A DNA stretch of 64,000 nucleotides from Nordella sp. HKS 07 (GTDB lineage: Bacteria > Pseudomonadota > Alphaproteobacteria > Rhizobiales > Aestuariivirgaceae). A model generated the notes under the pieces. The model worked only from the letters and a program-made list of their open reading frames with translations. It was not told where the DNA came from and did no database searches. The position numbers were made by a program, and so were the translations under genes. Of this stretch, positions 36,446 through 45,466 are shown one piece after another (the stretch's first letter is position 1; every line of letters starts with the position of its first letter). The stretch lies in assembly GCF_011046735.1 (NCBI RefSeq), contig NZ_CP049258.1:6404001-6468000 (forward strand), written 5' to 3'.

Positions 36446-37336
36446 ATGAACCGCCGGACGTTCTTCAAATGGCTGGGCGGTCTCGCTCTGTCGGGCGCGG
36501 CGATGACCGGCTATGCCTTCGGCATCGAGCCGGGCTTCCTTCTGCGCGTGCAGCAATACAAGCTGACGCCGCCCGGCTGGCCCGCTGACTTCAAGCTGCG
36601 CATCGCCGCGCTCGCCGACATCCATGCTGGCAATCCCTATATGAGCCTCGCGCGGGTCGAGCGCATCGTCGCGGCGACCAATGCCCTCAACCCCGATCTC
36701 ATCCTGATGCTCGGCGACTACGCCGCCGGCCATCGCCTGGTCACCAGCGGGGTCCCGATCAAGGATACGGCCTCCGTCTGCGCCGGGCTCGCGGCACCGC
36801 TCGGCCGGCATGCCATTCTCGGCAATCACGACTGGTGGGACGACAGGGCGGCGCAGAAGCGGCGCGCCGGCCCCAGTCTCTATGGCGAGACACTCAAGGC
36901 GGCGGGCATTCCCGTCTATGAGAATGACGGCGTCCGCCTCGAGCACAATGGCCGGGCATTCTGGCTCTTGGGGCTGGCCGACCAGATCGCCTTCATCGCA
37001 GGACGCAACCGCTTCATCGGCCTCGACGATCTCGACGGCACGCTCGCCAAGGTGACCGACGACGCACCGGTCATCCTCATGATCCACGAGCCCGACGGCT
37101 TCACCAAAGTGCCGAAGCGCGTTTCGCTCACGCTTGCCGGTCACACCCATGGCGGCCAGGTGCGTCTCCTCGGCTATTCTCCAGTGGTGCCGTCTGCCTA
37201 TGGCAACCGCTTCGCCTATGGCCACGTCGTCGAGGACGATCGTCATCTCATCGTCTCGGGCGGCCTCGGCTGCAGCATCCTGCCGGTGCGTTTCGGCATG
37301 CCGCCGGAGATCGTGCTCATCGAGCTCGGCGCGTAG
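36446..37336 (+). CDS. Tat-exported metallophosphoesterase
   Basis: A 296-residue calcineurin-like phosphoesterase (YkuE/YaeI type). Metal-binding motifs appear in order: LADIHAGNP, LMLGDYAAG, ILGNHDWWDD, MIHEPD and AGHTHGGQ. The N-terminus carries a twin-arginine motif (RRTFFKW) followed by a hydrophobic segment, so it is probably exported folded or anchored at the periplasmic face. I chose ATG 36446 because it places RR at positions 3-4; the frame is open earlier. Relatives of YaeI type hydrolyse phospho-lipid or nucleotide substrates. Confidence 0.88.
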   Translation: MNRRTFFKWLGGLALSGAAMTGYAFGIEPGFLLRVQQYKLTPPGWPADFKLRIAALADIHAGNPYMSLARVERIVAATNALNPDLILMLGDYAAGHRLVTSGVPIKDTASVCAGLAAPLGRHAILGNHDWWDDRAAQKRRAGPSLYGETLKAAGIPVYENDGVRLEHNGRAFWLLGLADQIAFIAGRNRFIGLDDLDGTLAKVTDDAPVILMIHEPDGFTKVPKRVSLTLAGHTHGGQVRLLGYSPVVPSAYGNRFAYGHVVEDDRHLIVSGGLGCSILPVRFGMPPEIVLIELGA

Positions 37337-37344
37337 CGTCTTTA

Positions 37345-37369
37345 CCCTCGCCCCCAACGGGGAGAGGGG
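37345..37369. repeat. Short REP-like remnant
   Basis: CCCTCGCCCCCAACGGGGAGAGGG matches the outer arm of the paired element at 18.0 kb (CCCTCGCCCCG...CGGGGAGAGGG). It lies between the convergent metallophosphoesterase and exonuclease-like genes and could act as a shared terminator. Confidence 0.55.
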
Positions 37370-37392
37370 ATGATGCAATAGGCAGCTTCGTT

Positions 37393-38922
37393 CTACTCCA
37401 CCTTGAAGAACGCCTCCGCCTGGACGGCATAGTGATCGTCCTTCATCAGGCGCAGCTCATATTCGCCAGGCGTCAGCGGCTCGGTCAGCGCATTCTCGTC
37501 CAGCATCACGGAGCCGTTGAAGCGGGCATTGGTGTAGATATAGGTCAGATAGTTGTACGCATTCGCATCGCCCTGCCCGCGCCCGTACAATGCGATCCAG
37601 TCATATTTATAACCGGGCGCGTCGGTGAAGCTGATCTTGATCGGCTCACCCGGTCTATAGACTTCCTTGTCCGTCGCCAGCTCCGTCTGGGCATCCTTCG
37701 TCTTCATCGTGAACAGCGAACGCGCCAGCTCCTTGCCCTGCGCGTCGAGCAGCACGGCGGTGAACTCGCCACCATCGTTCCAGCCGGGCAATGTCAGCTT
37801 GATCGAGGGGCGGTCCCAGAAGCCGACATTGGCGACACCGGTAAGCGCATCGGTCGCGGGATTGCCGTCACGCACCATGACGATGGCGCTCCAGTCGGCC
37901 TTGTCCGGCATGTTGACGCGCAAGCGGAAGTCCTCGCCTGCGATCACCGGCCGGGGCTCGACGGTGATGAGTGCCGGCGCATCGACCGGCGTCACCTCGA
38001 AGGTGGAGATCACCGCGCGATGATCCGACGGCCACGGATCGACCACGACCCCGACATCGGGATTGCCCTTCTCGCCGCCGAGCACGCTCGCGACCGGCTT
38101 GGCATTTGCCGACCAGATCATGTCGATGCGGTCGTGCGTCTCGGTCGGACGGATATAGGGTTGCGGATAACCCACCGTCCAGGTGAGGCCCGGAGTCTTC
38201 ACCGGATCCGGATTGACCGTCCGATAGGAATCCGTGAGGCCCGCATCGGCGAAGAGCTTCGATGCCGGCCATTCGACCGGGTATTTGATCTCCTTTCGCG
38301 CCTTGGCGGCCTCCGCCGTCCAGTCGAGATACGACGGTGAGTTGAAATCTCCGGTGAGGAACACCGGCACTCCGGTTTTGGCGAGCTTGCCGAGTGCATC
38401 GGCGATCGGTTGCGCTTCCGGCACGCGCGTCTCGGTTTCGATCTTGAGCACCTCTTCGAGCGTCTTGCCGTCGCGCACCGCCTCGGGCCCATAGGGATCG
38501 CTGGTCAGATGAAGATTGGCCACCGCCACCGCCTTGCCGGGCCTGACCATGACCCAGGCATGCACCGTGTCGGGCGCAACGCCGTTGAGCGAATAGACGA
38601 GGCCTGAGGAATCGGGCGCAGCACCAGAGCCTGAATCGAAGATCGGATAGCGGCTGATGATGTGGCGGCGCGTATCGACATAGCCATAACCGGCGAGCTC
38701 GGCGATCTTCTCGATATTGCCGTCCGGCTCCTGGAGGCCGATGATGTCGGGATCGGCCGCCTTGATCGCCCTGATCACCGCGCCGAAATCCGACTGCTCG
38801 CCGCCATACCAGATATTGAAGCTCATGACCTTGAGCGGCACGCTTTGCTGCGCCTGGGCCGCGATCGCCGGAAGCATAAGTCCCAGACAGCACAGAATGA
38901 TCCTGATCATCCCCCTCACCAT
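37393..38922 (-). CDS. Secreted endonuclease/exonuclease/phosphatase-fold protein
   Basis: About 509 residues from ATG 38922, chosen for its GGGAGGGAAGG site. A signal peptide (IIRIILCCLG-like, ending AAQAQQ) is followed by an EEP-fold domain with MSFNIWYGG, IGLQEPDG, LTGDFNSPSY and DPWPSDHRAVI. These are the metal and catalytic Asn, Glu, Asp-Asn and Asp-His motifs. The C-terminal about 180 residues are beta-rich and of unknown role. Periplasmic or extracellular hydrolysis of a phosphodiester or phospholipid is likely. It is convergent with the metallophosphoesterase, so the two may form a phosphate-scavenging pair. Confidence 0.84.
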   Translation of the reverse strand: MVRGMIRIILCCLGLMLPAIAAQAQQSVPLKVMSFNIWYGGEQSDFGAVIRAIKAADPDIIGLQEPDGNIEKIAELAGYGYVDTRRHIISRYPIFDSGSGAAPDSSGLVYSLNGVAPDTVHAWVMVRPGKAVAVANLHLTSDPYGPEAVRDGKTLEEVLKIETETRVPEAQPIADALGKLAKTGVPVFLTGDFNSPSYLDWTAEAAKARKEIKYPVEWPASKLFADAGLTDSYRTVNPDPVKTPGLTWTVGYPQPYIRPTETHDRIDMIWSANAKPVASVLGGEKGNPDVGVVVDPWPSDHRAVISTFEVTPVDAPALITVEPRPVIAGEDFRLRVNMPDKADWSAIVMVRDGNPATDALTGVANVGFWDRPSIKLTLPGWNDGGEFTAVLLDAQGKELARSLFTMKTKDAQTELATDKEVYRPGEPIKISFTDAPGYKYDWIALYGRGQGDANAYNYLTYIYTNARFNGSVMLDENALTEPLTPGEYELRLMKDDHYAVQAEAFFKVE

Positions 38923-39092
38923 TCCTTCCCTCCCTGCCGGTGTTGCGTCGGCGAACTTCGAACTGATTGAACGGTTATTCAGCATACTGCCTGAATGCCG
39001 CATAAAGTCAGTCCGGATTCCGGCACGGCGATGTCGGATTTCGCCTCACGCAGAAGCGGAAGCGTATCGCTTGTTGCAGCAATATTTGAAGA

Positions 39093-40262
39093 TCAGGTCC
39101 GACTGGTGGATTTCGGCAGGAACAGCAGCACCAACACCGCCCCCGCCCACAGGCTCGCCGTCGCCGCGAAGCTCGTGGCGAAGAAACCATAGGTGGCATA
39201 GACGCTGCCATAGAGACCGCCGCCAAGCCCTACCGCCACATAGGTGATGAACGAAAAGAGCCCCATCGCCGTCGACCGCTCCGCCGCTGGAGTGGCGCCA
39301 ATATAGGAGACGAGCACATTCATGCCGACATGCTGCACCAATCCCCAAATCAGCGGATAGGTGATCGCCGTCCACAAATTCAGCGTCGCGAAGGGCAGCA
39401 CAATGTAGTTGATGCCGACGACGAACAACGCCGTCGCCATCAGCCGCGCCGGTCCCACCCGGTCGATAAAGCCGTCGAAAAACACGGCGAGGCCGAAGCC
39501 GATGCCATAGGAAGCGGCGATGATCCCGCCAAGCCAGGCACCGGCATGGTGCAACTGGCGCGCATGATCGCCGAGGAACGTATAAGTTTGGTAGAAGCCG
39601 ATCATGAAGACGAAGGTGGCGATGAGCGCCAGCGGCATGCCCTTCACCGCCAGCGCCTGGCGATAAGGAACGGGACGCGAGGCGGCGGTAGCTTCGGCTT
39701 TCGGCAATAGCCCGATGCCGAAGATCATGACGGCTGAGATCGCCGCGACTGCGATGAAGGTGCCGCGCCAGTCGATAAGATCCGACAGGATGGCCGCGAT
39801 CGGCACGCCCGCCACCATGGCCACCGACCAGCCGAAGATTACCCGCCCCATGGCGCGCGAGCGCATGTGGTCCGGGGTCAAATCGGCGGTGAGCGCATAG
39901 GTGCCGGGGATAATCACGCCGGCCGCGAGGCCGGTGACGAACTGCCCGGCTACCAGCATCCGCCAGTCGCGGGCGAGGGCGCACAGCGTCAGCCCGGCGG
40001 CGATGACGGCAAAGGCGATCTGGATCGCCTGGCGCTTGGGCCACTGGCCGAGCCGCGGCGCTGCCAGGAGGGCGGCCAGGGCCACGCCGACACCATAGGC
40101 GCCCGAGGCGATGCCGATCTCGACCGGACCGGCGGCAAGCGACCACCCGATATCGGGCAACATGGGCGACAGCATCAGCGCCTGGATGCCGACCGCGGCG
40201 ATACCAGACATCAGGATCAGCAGATGGTTCTGCGCGGAGGGAGTGCTGGCGACGGCGGTCAT
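39093..40262 (-). CDS. MFS transporter (AraJ/YdhP-like)
   Basis: About 389 residues, twelve membrane segments. The ATG at 40262 is preferred over the frame start at 40301. The MFS loop motifs are weakly present (APRLGQWPKRQAIQ; FVTGLAAGVIIPGTYALTADL). The general pattern is of sugar/drug efflux permeases. It is divergent from an AsnC-type regulator, with a perfect palindrome between them, so it is probably controlled by that regulator and may export an amino acid or analogue. Confidence 0.85.
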   Translation of the reverse strand: MTAVASTPSAQNHLLILMSGIAAVGIQALMLSPMLPDIGWSLAAGPVEIGIASGAYGVGVALAALLAAPRLGQWPKRQAIQIAFAVIAAGLTLCALARDWRMLVAGQFVTGLAAGVIIPGTYALTADLTPDHMRSRAMGRVIFGWSVAMVAGVPIAAILSDLIDWRGTFIAVAAISAVMIFGIGLLPKAEATAASRPVPYRQALAVKGMPLALIATFVFMIGFYQTYTFLGDHARQLHHAGAWLGGIIAASYGIGFGLAVFFDGFIDRVGPARLMATALFVVGINYIVLPFATLNLWTAITYPLIWGLVQHVGMNVLVSYIGATPAAERSTAMGLFSFITYVAVGLGGGLYGSVYATYGFFATSFAATASLWAGAVLVLLFLPKSTSRT

Positions 40263-40294
40263 GGCGTCTAACCTTGATAGATGAATTCCAATTA

Positions 40295-40316
40295 TCTCCA
40301 TATCATGTTATGGAGA
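40295..40316. promoter_or_regulatory. Operator-like palindrome between MFS and AsnC genes
   Basis: TCTCCATA-TCATGT-TATGGAGA is a perfect 8+6+8 dyad in the 108-base divergent region, 33 bases from the MFS start. It is the likely binding site of the adjacent Lrp/AsnC protein. Confidence 0.5.
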
Positions 40317-40370
40317 ACGCTAGAAACGGCTATTTTTGTCTACCGAACCTCATTCAGGGATAACCCGCCC

Positions 40371-40844
40371 ATGGACGCCATCGACCGAAAGCTGTTAGCC
40401 ATCATGGCCGAGGACGCCTCGATCGCTTATCGCGACCTGGGCGAAAGGCTAGGTCTATCCGCCCCCTCCGTCTACGAGCGCGTCAAGAAGCTCAAGAAGG
40501 AAGGCGCCATCCGCCGCACCACCATCGAGATCGACGGCGAGGCCATCGGCTGCCCCCTCCTCGCATTCGTCCATGTCACGACCGAAGGCTGGGGCAAGAC
40601 GCCTGAGATGCTGGCCATGGGCGAGGATCCGCGGGTGGAAGAACTTCATTCCGTCGCCGGCGACAGCTGCATGATCCTGAAGGTTCGCTGCGAGGGCACC
40701 GGCGCTCTCGAGCAGCTTCTGAAGCGGGTCTATGACATTCCGGGGGTGCGCGGCACCCGCTCCTACATCGCGCTCAACACCTTTCTGGAGCGCGGGCCGC
40801 GTACCGAACTGATCGCCCAAAATAGCGACAAAGCCAATCCTTAA
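40371..40844 (+). CDS. Lrp/AsnC family regulator
   Basis: A 157-residue single-module Lrp/AsnC regulator. The HTH is at residues about 20-42 (RDLGERLGLSAPSVYERVKKL) and the RAM ligand-binding domain follows (DPRVEELHSVAGDSCMILKV). ATG 40371 gives the canonical start DAIDRKLL; the frame open to 40281 would add an unlikely leader across the operator. It is divergent from and probably regulates the MFS gene. Confidence 0.9.
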   Translation: MDAIDRKLLAIMAEDASIAYRDLGERLGLSAPSVYERVKKLKKEGAIRRTTIEIDGEAIGCPLLAFVHVTTEGWGKTPEMLAMGEDPRVEELHSVAGDSCMILKVRCEGTGALEQLLKRVYDIPGVRGTRSYIALNTFLERGPRTELIAQNSDKANP

Positions 40845-40976
40845 CGGGCCCTTTCCCGGACCCTTTAGTTTTGGAGCTTGGTATTGAAACTCCTTACACG
40901 CCTCTCCCGTAGTCAAGGGGGCAAGTGCAAGGCGACAGGAGGCGCGGTCCGGTCCGGAGAACGGTCGGGCTGCGTT

Positions 40977-41507
40977 TTATTTTTCGGCTAACGCCTTCAG
41001 CTTGGCGAGGCCCTCGGCGTTGTCGGGCCCGAACGTGCGGTCATAGAGAAGTCCCATCCAGCGCTCGAGCGGATTGCGCAGCAGCGTCTTGAGCCCCCAG
41101 GTGACCCGCGTGTCATTGGCAACCGGCACGAAATCCAGATAGGCGATCGCACTACCCCTCCCGCCAAAATCGAGCGTCGTAGCGAAGCGCTTGTTCGGCT
41201 GATAGTCGACCACCGTCTGCGATCCGCTGCCGAGCTGCGGGTTGTCGGAGGTCCAGGACATCTTCTGGCCGATGCCGGTTTCGGGCCCTTCGAAGCTGTA
41301 ATGAAGCCCCGGATCGATCTCGGCCCAGGGGGAGAACTCCTTGAACCGCTTGAGATCGCCGACGATGGCGAAGACCTTGTCGGGTGGTGCCGCGATGGTG
41401 ATCTGGCGCTCGACCACCGCCTCGCCCGGCAGCACATAGGCGCCGCCCATGAAGACGACGACAAGGGCGATCAGCGCATAGACGATGCCCAGGATGAACT
41501 TTTTCAT
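40977..41507 (-). CDS. SRPBCC (polyketide cyclase-like) membrane-anchored protein
   Basis: A 176-residue protein with one N-terminal membrane helix (ILGIVYALIALVVVFMGGAYV) followed by an SRPBCC/START-fold domain (ERQITIAAPPDKVFAIVGDL; FKEFSPWAEIDPG). These proteins bind hydrophobic ligands; the specific role is unknown. It is divergent from a GNAT gene across 46 bases. Confidence 0.83.
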   Translation of the reverse strand: MKKFILGIVYALIALVVVFMGGAYVLPGEAVVERQITIAAPPDKVFAIVGDLKRFKEFSPWAEIDPGLHYSFEGPETGIGQKMSWTSDNPQLGSGSQTVVDYQPNKRFATTLDFGGRGSAIAYLDFVPVANDTRVTWGLKTLLRNPLERWMGLLYDRTFGPDNAEGLAKLKALAEK

Positions 41508-41553
41508 TGCAGCCTGCTGGTCCTGATTAAGTGGCGGCTCTATAGCTCACCAT

Positions 41554-42009
41554 ATGCGCGCTGCCCATCTGTTCCGCATCAGGCCCTATGAACCGCGCGA
41601 CCATGACGCGGCGGCCGAGGCCGCAAATGCCGCCTGCCGCCAGGCCTATGCCTATTTCGGCTACAATCATCCGGTTTCCGTATCGCGCCAGCGCCTTCTC
41701 GAAACCGTCGCCGAAGGCCAGCGCTGCTTCGTGCCGGAAATCTCGGGCGTGGTGGCGGGAATCCTCACCCTCAAGCCGGCTTTCATCGACAAGCTTTTCA
41801 TCGCTCCGCATTGGCAGGGCGCCGGAATGGGCTCGGCCTGTCTCGATCTCGCCAAGGCGCTCTATCCGCAAGGCATCGAGCTGCACTGCGCCCAGCAGAA
41901 TTATGGGGCCCGCCGCCTCTATGAGCGTCACGGCTTCATCGCCGTGACGCATGAGATATTCGAGCCCATCGGCATCGGCGATGTCATCTACCGCTGGCCG
42001 GGAAGCTAG
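41554..42009 (+). CDS. GNAT family N-acetyltransferase
   Basis: A 151-residue acetyltransferase fold. The N-terminus IRPYEPRDHDAAAEAANAA is GNAT-like, the acetyl-CoA-binding region is LFIAPHWQGAGMGSACLDLA, and the C-terminal NYGARRLYERHGFIAV is the family tail. Acceptor unknown. It is convergent with the TRAP large permease gene, 11 bases apart. Confidence 0.87.
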   Translation: MRAAHLFRIRPYEPRDHDAAAEAANAACRQAYAYFGYNHPVSVSRQRLLETVAEGQRCFVPEISGVVAGILTLKPAFIDKLFIAPHWQGAGMGSACLDLAKALYPQGIELHCAQQNYGARRLYERHGFIAVTHEIFEPIGIGDVIYRWPGS

Positions 42010-42020
42010 CTCCCGAATGC

Positions 42021-43353
42021 TCAGTGCCCGTAGAGCTGGCGCGGCAGCCACAGCCCGATCTCCGGGAATGTGTAGAGCAGCACCATGGCGATCAGCACGA
42101 TGACGATGAAGGGCATCACGCCTCTGAAGATGTCGTTGATGTTTACATGCTTCGGCGCGACACCCTTCAGATAGAAAGGCGCCATGGCGACGGGCGGCGA
42201 CAGGAACGACGTCTGGATATTGAGCGCGATCAGGAGACCGAAGAACAACGGATCGATGCCGAAATGCTCGAGCAGCGGCAGGAAGATCGGTACGAAGATG
42301 ACGATGATCTCGGTCCATTCGAGCGGCCAGCCGAGAATGAAGATGATGATCTGGCTGACAATCAGGAAAGTGAACGGCGAGAGATCGAGCCCGACCACGA
42401 AATCCTTGATCACGCCGTCGCCGCCCAGCGCCGCAAAGACGGCCGAGAACATGAAGGAACCGACGAACAGCCAGCCGACCATGGCCGAGGTTCTGGCCGT
42501 CAGATAGACCGACTCGCGCAGCATCTCGTAATTGAGCGAGCGATATGCGGCGGCAAGCACGAGCGCCCCCCAAAGCGCCGATAGCGGCGGCTTCGGAAGG
42601 TGTGGCGAGCCCGAACAGGATGGCGCCCAGGACCGCTAGGATCAGAAGCGCCAGCGGCAGGAAGGATGTGACAAGCTGATACAGAATGGTCGCATAAGGA
42701 ACATCACGCTCCGCCTTGGGCATGGGCGGCGCCAGCGACGGATTGATCAGCACCCGGATCATCACATAGACCATGTATAGCCCGGCAAGCATCAGGCCGG
42801 GAAAGAAAGCGCCGGCATAGAGCTGCACCGGCGACACGCCGGCCGTCGCGCCATAGAGGATGAGCATGATCGAGGGCGGGATGAGGATTCCGAGGCAGCC
42901 GCCGGCGCAGACGACGCCGGCCGAAAGCTTCACGTCATAACCCTGGCGCAGCATGGCCGGAAAGGCGAGCAGCCCCATCAGCGTCACCACCGCGCCGACG
43001 ATGCCGGTTGCGGTGGCGAACAGCGCGCAAGTGGCGAGCGTGGCGATGGCGAGCGAACCCGGCAACGCGCCTGAGGCGAGCTGGATGGATCGGAACAGGC
43101 GGTCGAGGATATTGGCGCGCTCGACGATGTACCCCATAAAGACGAAGAGCGGCACCGAGATCAGCACGTCATTGGTCATCACCGACCAGGTGCGCTGGAC
43201 CAGCAGCGCCGCCACCGTATCGATATTGCCGTCATAGGCGAGGAAGGCGAAGCCGACGCCCATCGCCATCAGGGTGAAGGCGATCGGGAAGCCCAGCATG
43301 ATCAGGAAAATGAAGAGGACGAGCATCAGCACGCCCAGTTGCGGGTCGGTCAC
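42021..43353 (-). pseudogene. TRAP transporter large permease (DctM), frameshifted
   Basis: The 12-helix permease of a TRAP importer. The frame from ATG 43353 reads DctM sequence (MLVLFIFLIMLGFPIAFTL; CAGGCLGILIPPSIMLILYG) up to AAAIGALGG. It then turns into arginine-rich nonsense. The expected continuation (LAAAYRSLNYEMLRESVYLT, FLGWPLEWTEII-type region, SFLSPPVAMAPFYLKG) is in another frame and ends at 42021. The shift falls exactly in a C6 run (G6 on the coding strand) at 42566-42571; five bases restore an approximately 443-residue protein. Either the transporter is dead or the base count is wrong. It overlaps the end of the DctQ gene by 4 bases. Confidence 0.8.
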
Positions 43354-44252
43354 GGGCGGCCTCCGGCTGCGGTGGTGGGTTCGGCATGCTGGGCGAGGAT
43401 GACTTTCTCCAGCTCCTCGACGTCATGCAGCCTTTGCGGCCACTCGCCGCGCCTCAGGCAGAAGATGCAGCGCACCACCTCGACGAAGCCTTGCAGCAGC
43501 AGCAGCACGCCGGTCGCCGGGATCAGCGTCTTGTACTGATAGACCGGTAGGCCGTCCGGGCTGTAGGCCGAATGCTCATGCGTCATCCAGGACTGCGCCG
43601 CGAAACCGTACCCTGCGAAGATGAAAGCGATAATACCGGGGAAGAAGAACAGGATATAGAGCACCAGATCCATCAGCGCCTGGCGCCGAGGCGACCAGGT
43701 GCGATAGAGGAAGTCGCCGCGTACATGCGCGTTGCGCGACAGCGCATAGGCGCCCGCCATGATGAACAGCGCCCCATAGAGGATATAGCTCGCGTCATAG
43801 GCCCAGGTCGTCGGCGATCTCAGCACGTAGCGGGAAAACACCTCGTAGCTCACCGCCAGGGTGAGAATGACGATGGACCAGGCAAAGAGCTTGCCGACGA
43901 AGGTCGAGACCTGGTCGACCGGGATGAGGACACGCTGCAGGCGCGGTCCCCACCCCTCGTCGGCCGAGCGCTTGGCGAGGTTGAGCGCGAAGCTCGCCAG
44001 GATCGCGATGGTTCCCAGCCAGAAGAGCCAGGGCGAATAGGCCAAGGTGCCGCGCTCGGCATGAGCGGCCGCCAGCGGCACGCAGCGCTCGAAGGGTCCG
44101 AACAGGCAGAGAAAGACCTGGCTGGGTCTGAGGCCCTTACCCGCCACCAGGCCGCCGACCTGGCCATAGGCATAAAGGGACCAGAAGATCGCCACCAGGA
44201 TGAGGACGACGCCTCCCCCGAAAAGCAAGAGCGGCAGGCGCTGATGCTTCAT
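43350..44252 (-). CDS. TRAP transporter small permease (DctQ), long form
   Basis: About 300 residues from ATG 44252. The last about 180 residues match the four-helix DctQ subunit (VSYEVFSRYVLRSPTTWAYDASYILYG pattern, with conserved Arg and the NAHVRGDFLYR loop). Ordinary DctQ is 160-200 residues, so this one carries an extra N-terminal part of about 115 residues with two more hydrophobic segments. It links to DctM with a 4-base overlap. A GC-rich hairpin lies between it and the binding-protein gene. Confidence 0.82.
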   Translation of the reverse strand: MKHQRLPLLLFGGGVVLILVAIFWSLYAYGQVGGLVAGKGLRPSQVFLCLFGPFERCVPLAAAHAERGTLAYSPWLFWLGTIAILASFALNLAKRSADEGWGPRLQRVLIPVDQVSTFVGKLFAWSIVILTLAVSYEVFSRYVLRSPTTWAYDASYILYGALFIMAGAYALSRNAHVRGDFLYRTWSPRRQALMDLVLYILFFFPGIIAFIFAGYGFAAQSWMTHEHSAYSPDGLPVYQYKTLIPATGVLLLLQGFVEVVRCIFCLRRGEWPQRLHDVEELEKVILAQHAEPTTAAGGRP

Positions 44253-44301
44253 GGCGCCGTCACGCGGTAAAAGATCAGCACACATCTCCCCTTTCAGTCA
44301 G

Positions 44302-44328
44302 GCTCTCGCCCGTATCCCGGGCGAGAGC
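44302..44328 (-). terminator. Intercistronic hairpin between DctP and DctQ genes
   Basis: GCTCTCGCCCG-TATCC-CGGGCGAGAGC is a perfect 11-pair stem with a five-base loop in the gap between the binding-protein and permease genes. Without a clear T run it more likely stabilises the upstream mRNA or partly terminates, allowing excess binding protein. Confidence 0.55.
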
Positions 44329-44344
44329 ACAATGCGGCTGAAAC

Positions 44345-45466
44345 TCACGCGCTGAAGAAATGATCGTAGGCGGTCTTCTGGTCGACTTCCATGTCGAACT
44401 GGAGGGAGATGACCCGCTTCGCCCAGGCCTTTTGCGACTCGACCACCTTGGCGAAGAATGGCTCCTGCGACTGCGCCGCGATCACCTTATCCCAGGCGGC
44501 GAGTTGCGCCTGCAGCACGGCGTCGGGCGTGCGGTGCACTTTCACGCCCTGGTGCGCCTTCATCGCCTCGAGATCCTTGGAATAGCGGTCCATGGCTTTC
44601 CACGACATATCGGCCGAGGCCGATTCCGCGCCGTATTTGAGAATCGCCTGCAGATCCGCCGGCAGCGCGTCAAATTTCGCCTTGTTGAACATGATCTCGA
44701 AGCATTCCGCCGCCTGATGATAGGACTGCAACATGTAGTCCTTGCTGACATCCGGGAAGCCGAGAACGCGGTCGGAGGAAGGGTTGTTGAACTCCGCCGC
44801 CTCGAGCAGGCCGCGATCCATCGCCGGCACGATTTCACCGCCGCCCAGAATGGTTACCGCCGCGCCCATTTCCTTGAACAGGTCGGCGGAGAGACCGACG
44901 GTGCGGTATTTCAGACCGGCGAGGTCTTCCGGCTTCTCGACCGGCTTCTTGAACCAGCCGAGCGGCTGGGTCGGCATAGGCCCGGTGAGGAAGCCGACCA
45001 GATTGAGGCCAAGTACCTGCTGAACGAGTTCTTCATAGAGCGCCTGGCCGCCGCCATATTTCATCCAACCGACCATCTGATTGGCGCGCCAGCCCCAGGC
45101 CGGCGGTGTACCGAACAGCGAGTAGGCCTTGTGCTTGCCGTACCAATAGGCGCACACGCCATGACCGCCATCGAGCGTGCCGGCGATGACCGCATCCTGC
45201 AGCTCGAAGGCCTTGGCGACGGCGCCTGCCGGCAGCAGTTCGAGCTTGAGGCGGCCGCCCGACATCTCATTGACGCGGCTCACATAGTCCTGCGCATATT
45301 CATGGAAGATGTCCTTCGATGGCCAGGTGCTCTGGAATTTGAACACAACGGCTTCCTGGGCACGGACGACATTGGGCATCGACAGAGCGGCCGCTCCGGC
45401 GACCGTTGCGGCGGTGCCGGTCGCCAGGAATTGACGGCGCGATTTGGACATATGGGATTTGGGCAT
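44345..45466 (-). CDS. TRAP transporter substrate-binding protein (DctP family)
   Basis: About 373 residues from ATG 45466, which has GAGGAGGAA upstream. The leader contains a twin-arginine motif (KSRRQFLATGT) and a cleavable hydrophobic segment ending VRAQE, so it is exported by Tat. The mature part is a DctP/TakP-type binding protein, with LAGLKYRTVGLSADLFKEMG holding the conserved carboxylate-binding Arg. Relatives bind keto acids, lactate or other monocarboxylates. It is the first gene of the TRAP operon and is divergent from the OrdL-like oxidase. Confidence 0.9.
   Translation of the reverse strand: MPKSHMSKSRRQFLATGTAATVAGAAALSMPNVVRAQEAVVFKFQSTWPSKDIFHEYAQDYVSRVNEMSGGRLKLELLPAGAVAKAFELQDAVIAGTLDGGHGVCAYWYGKHKAYSLFGTPPAWGWRANQMVGWMKYGGGQALYEELVQQVLGLNLVGFLTGPMPTQPLGWFKKPVEKPEDLAGLKYRTVGLSADLFKEMGAAVTILGGGEIVPAMDRGLLEAAEFNNPSSDRVLGFPDVSKDYMLQSYHQAAECFEIMFNKAKFDALPADLQAILKYGAESASADMSWKAMDRYSKDLEAMKAHQGVKVHRTPDAVLQAQLAAWDKVIAAQSQEPFFAKVVESQKAWAKRVISLQFDMEVDQKTAYDHFFSA

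Noticed and set aside
41527-42020. Continuation of the first DctM frame past the break
   Set aside because: After the frameshift this frame is nonsense and then runs antisense to the GNAT gene.
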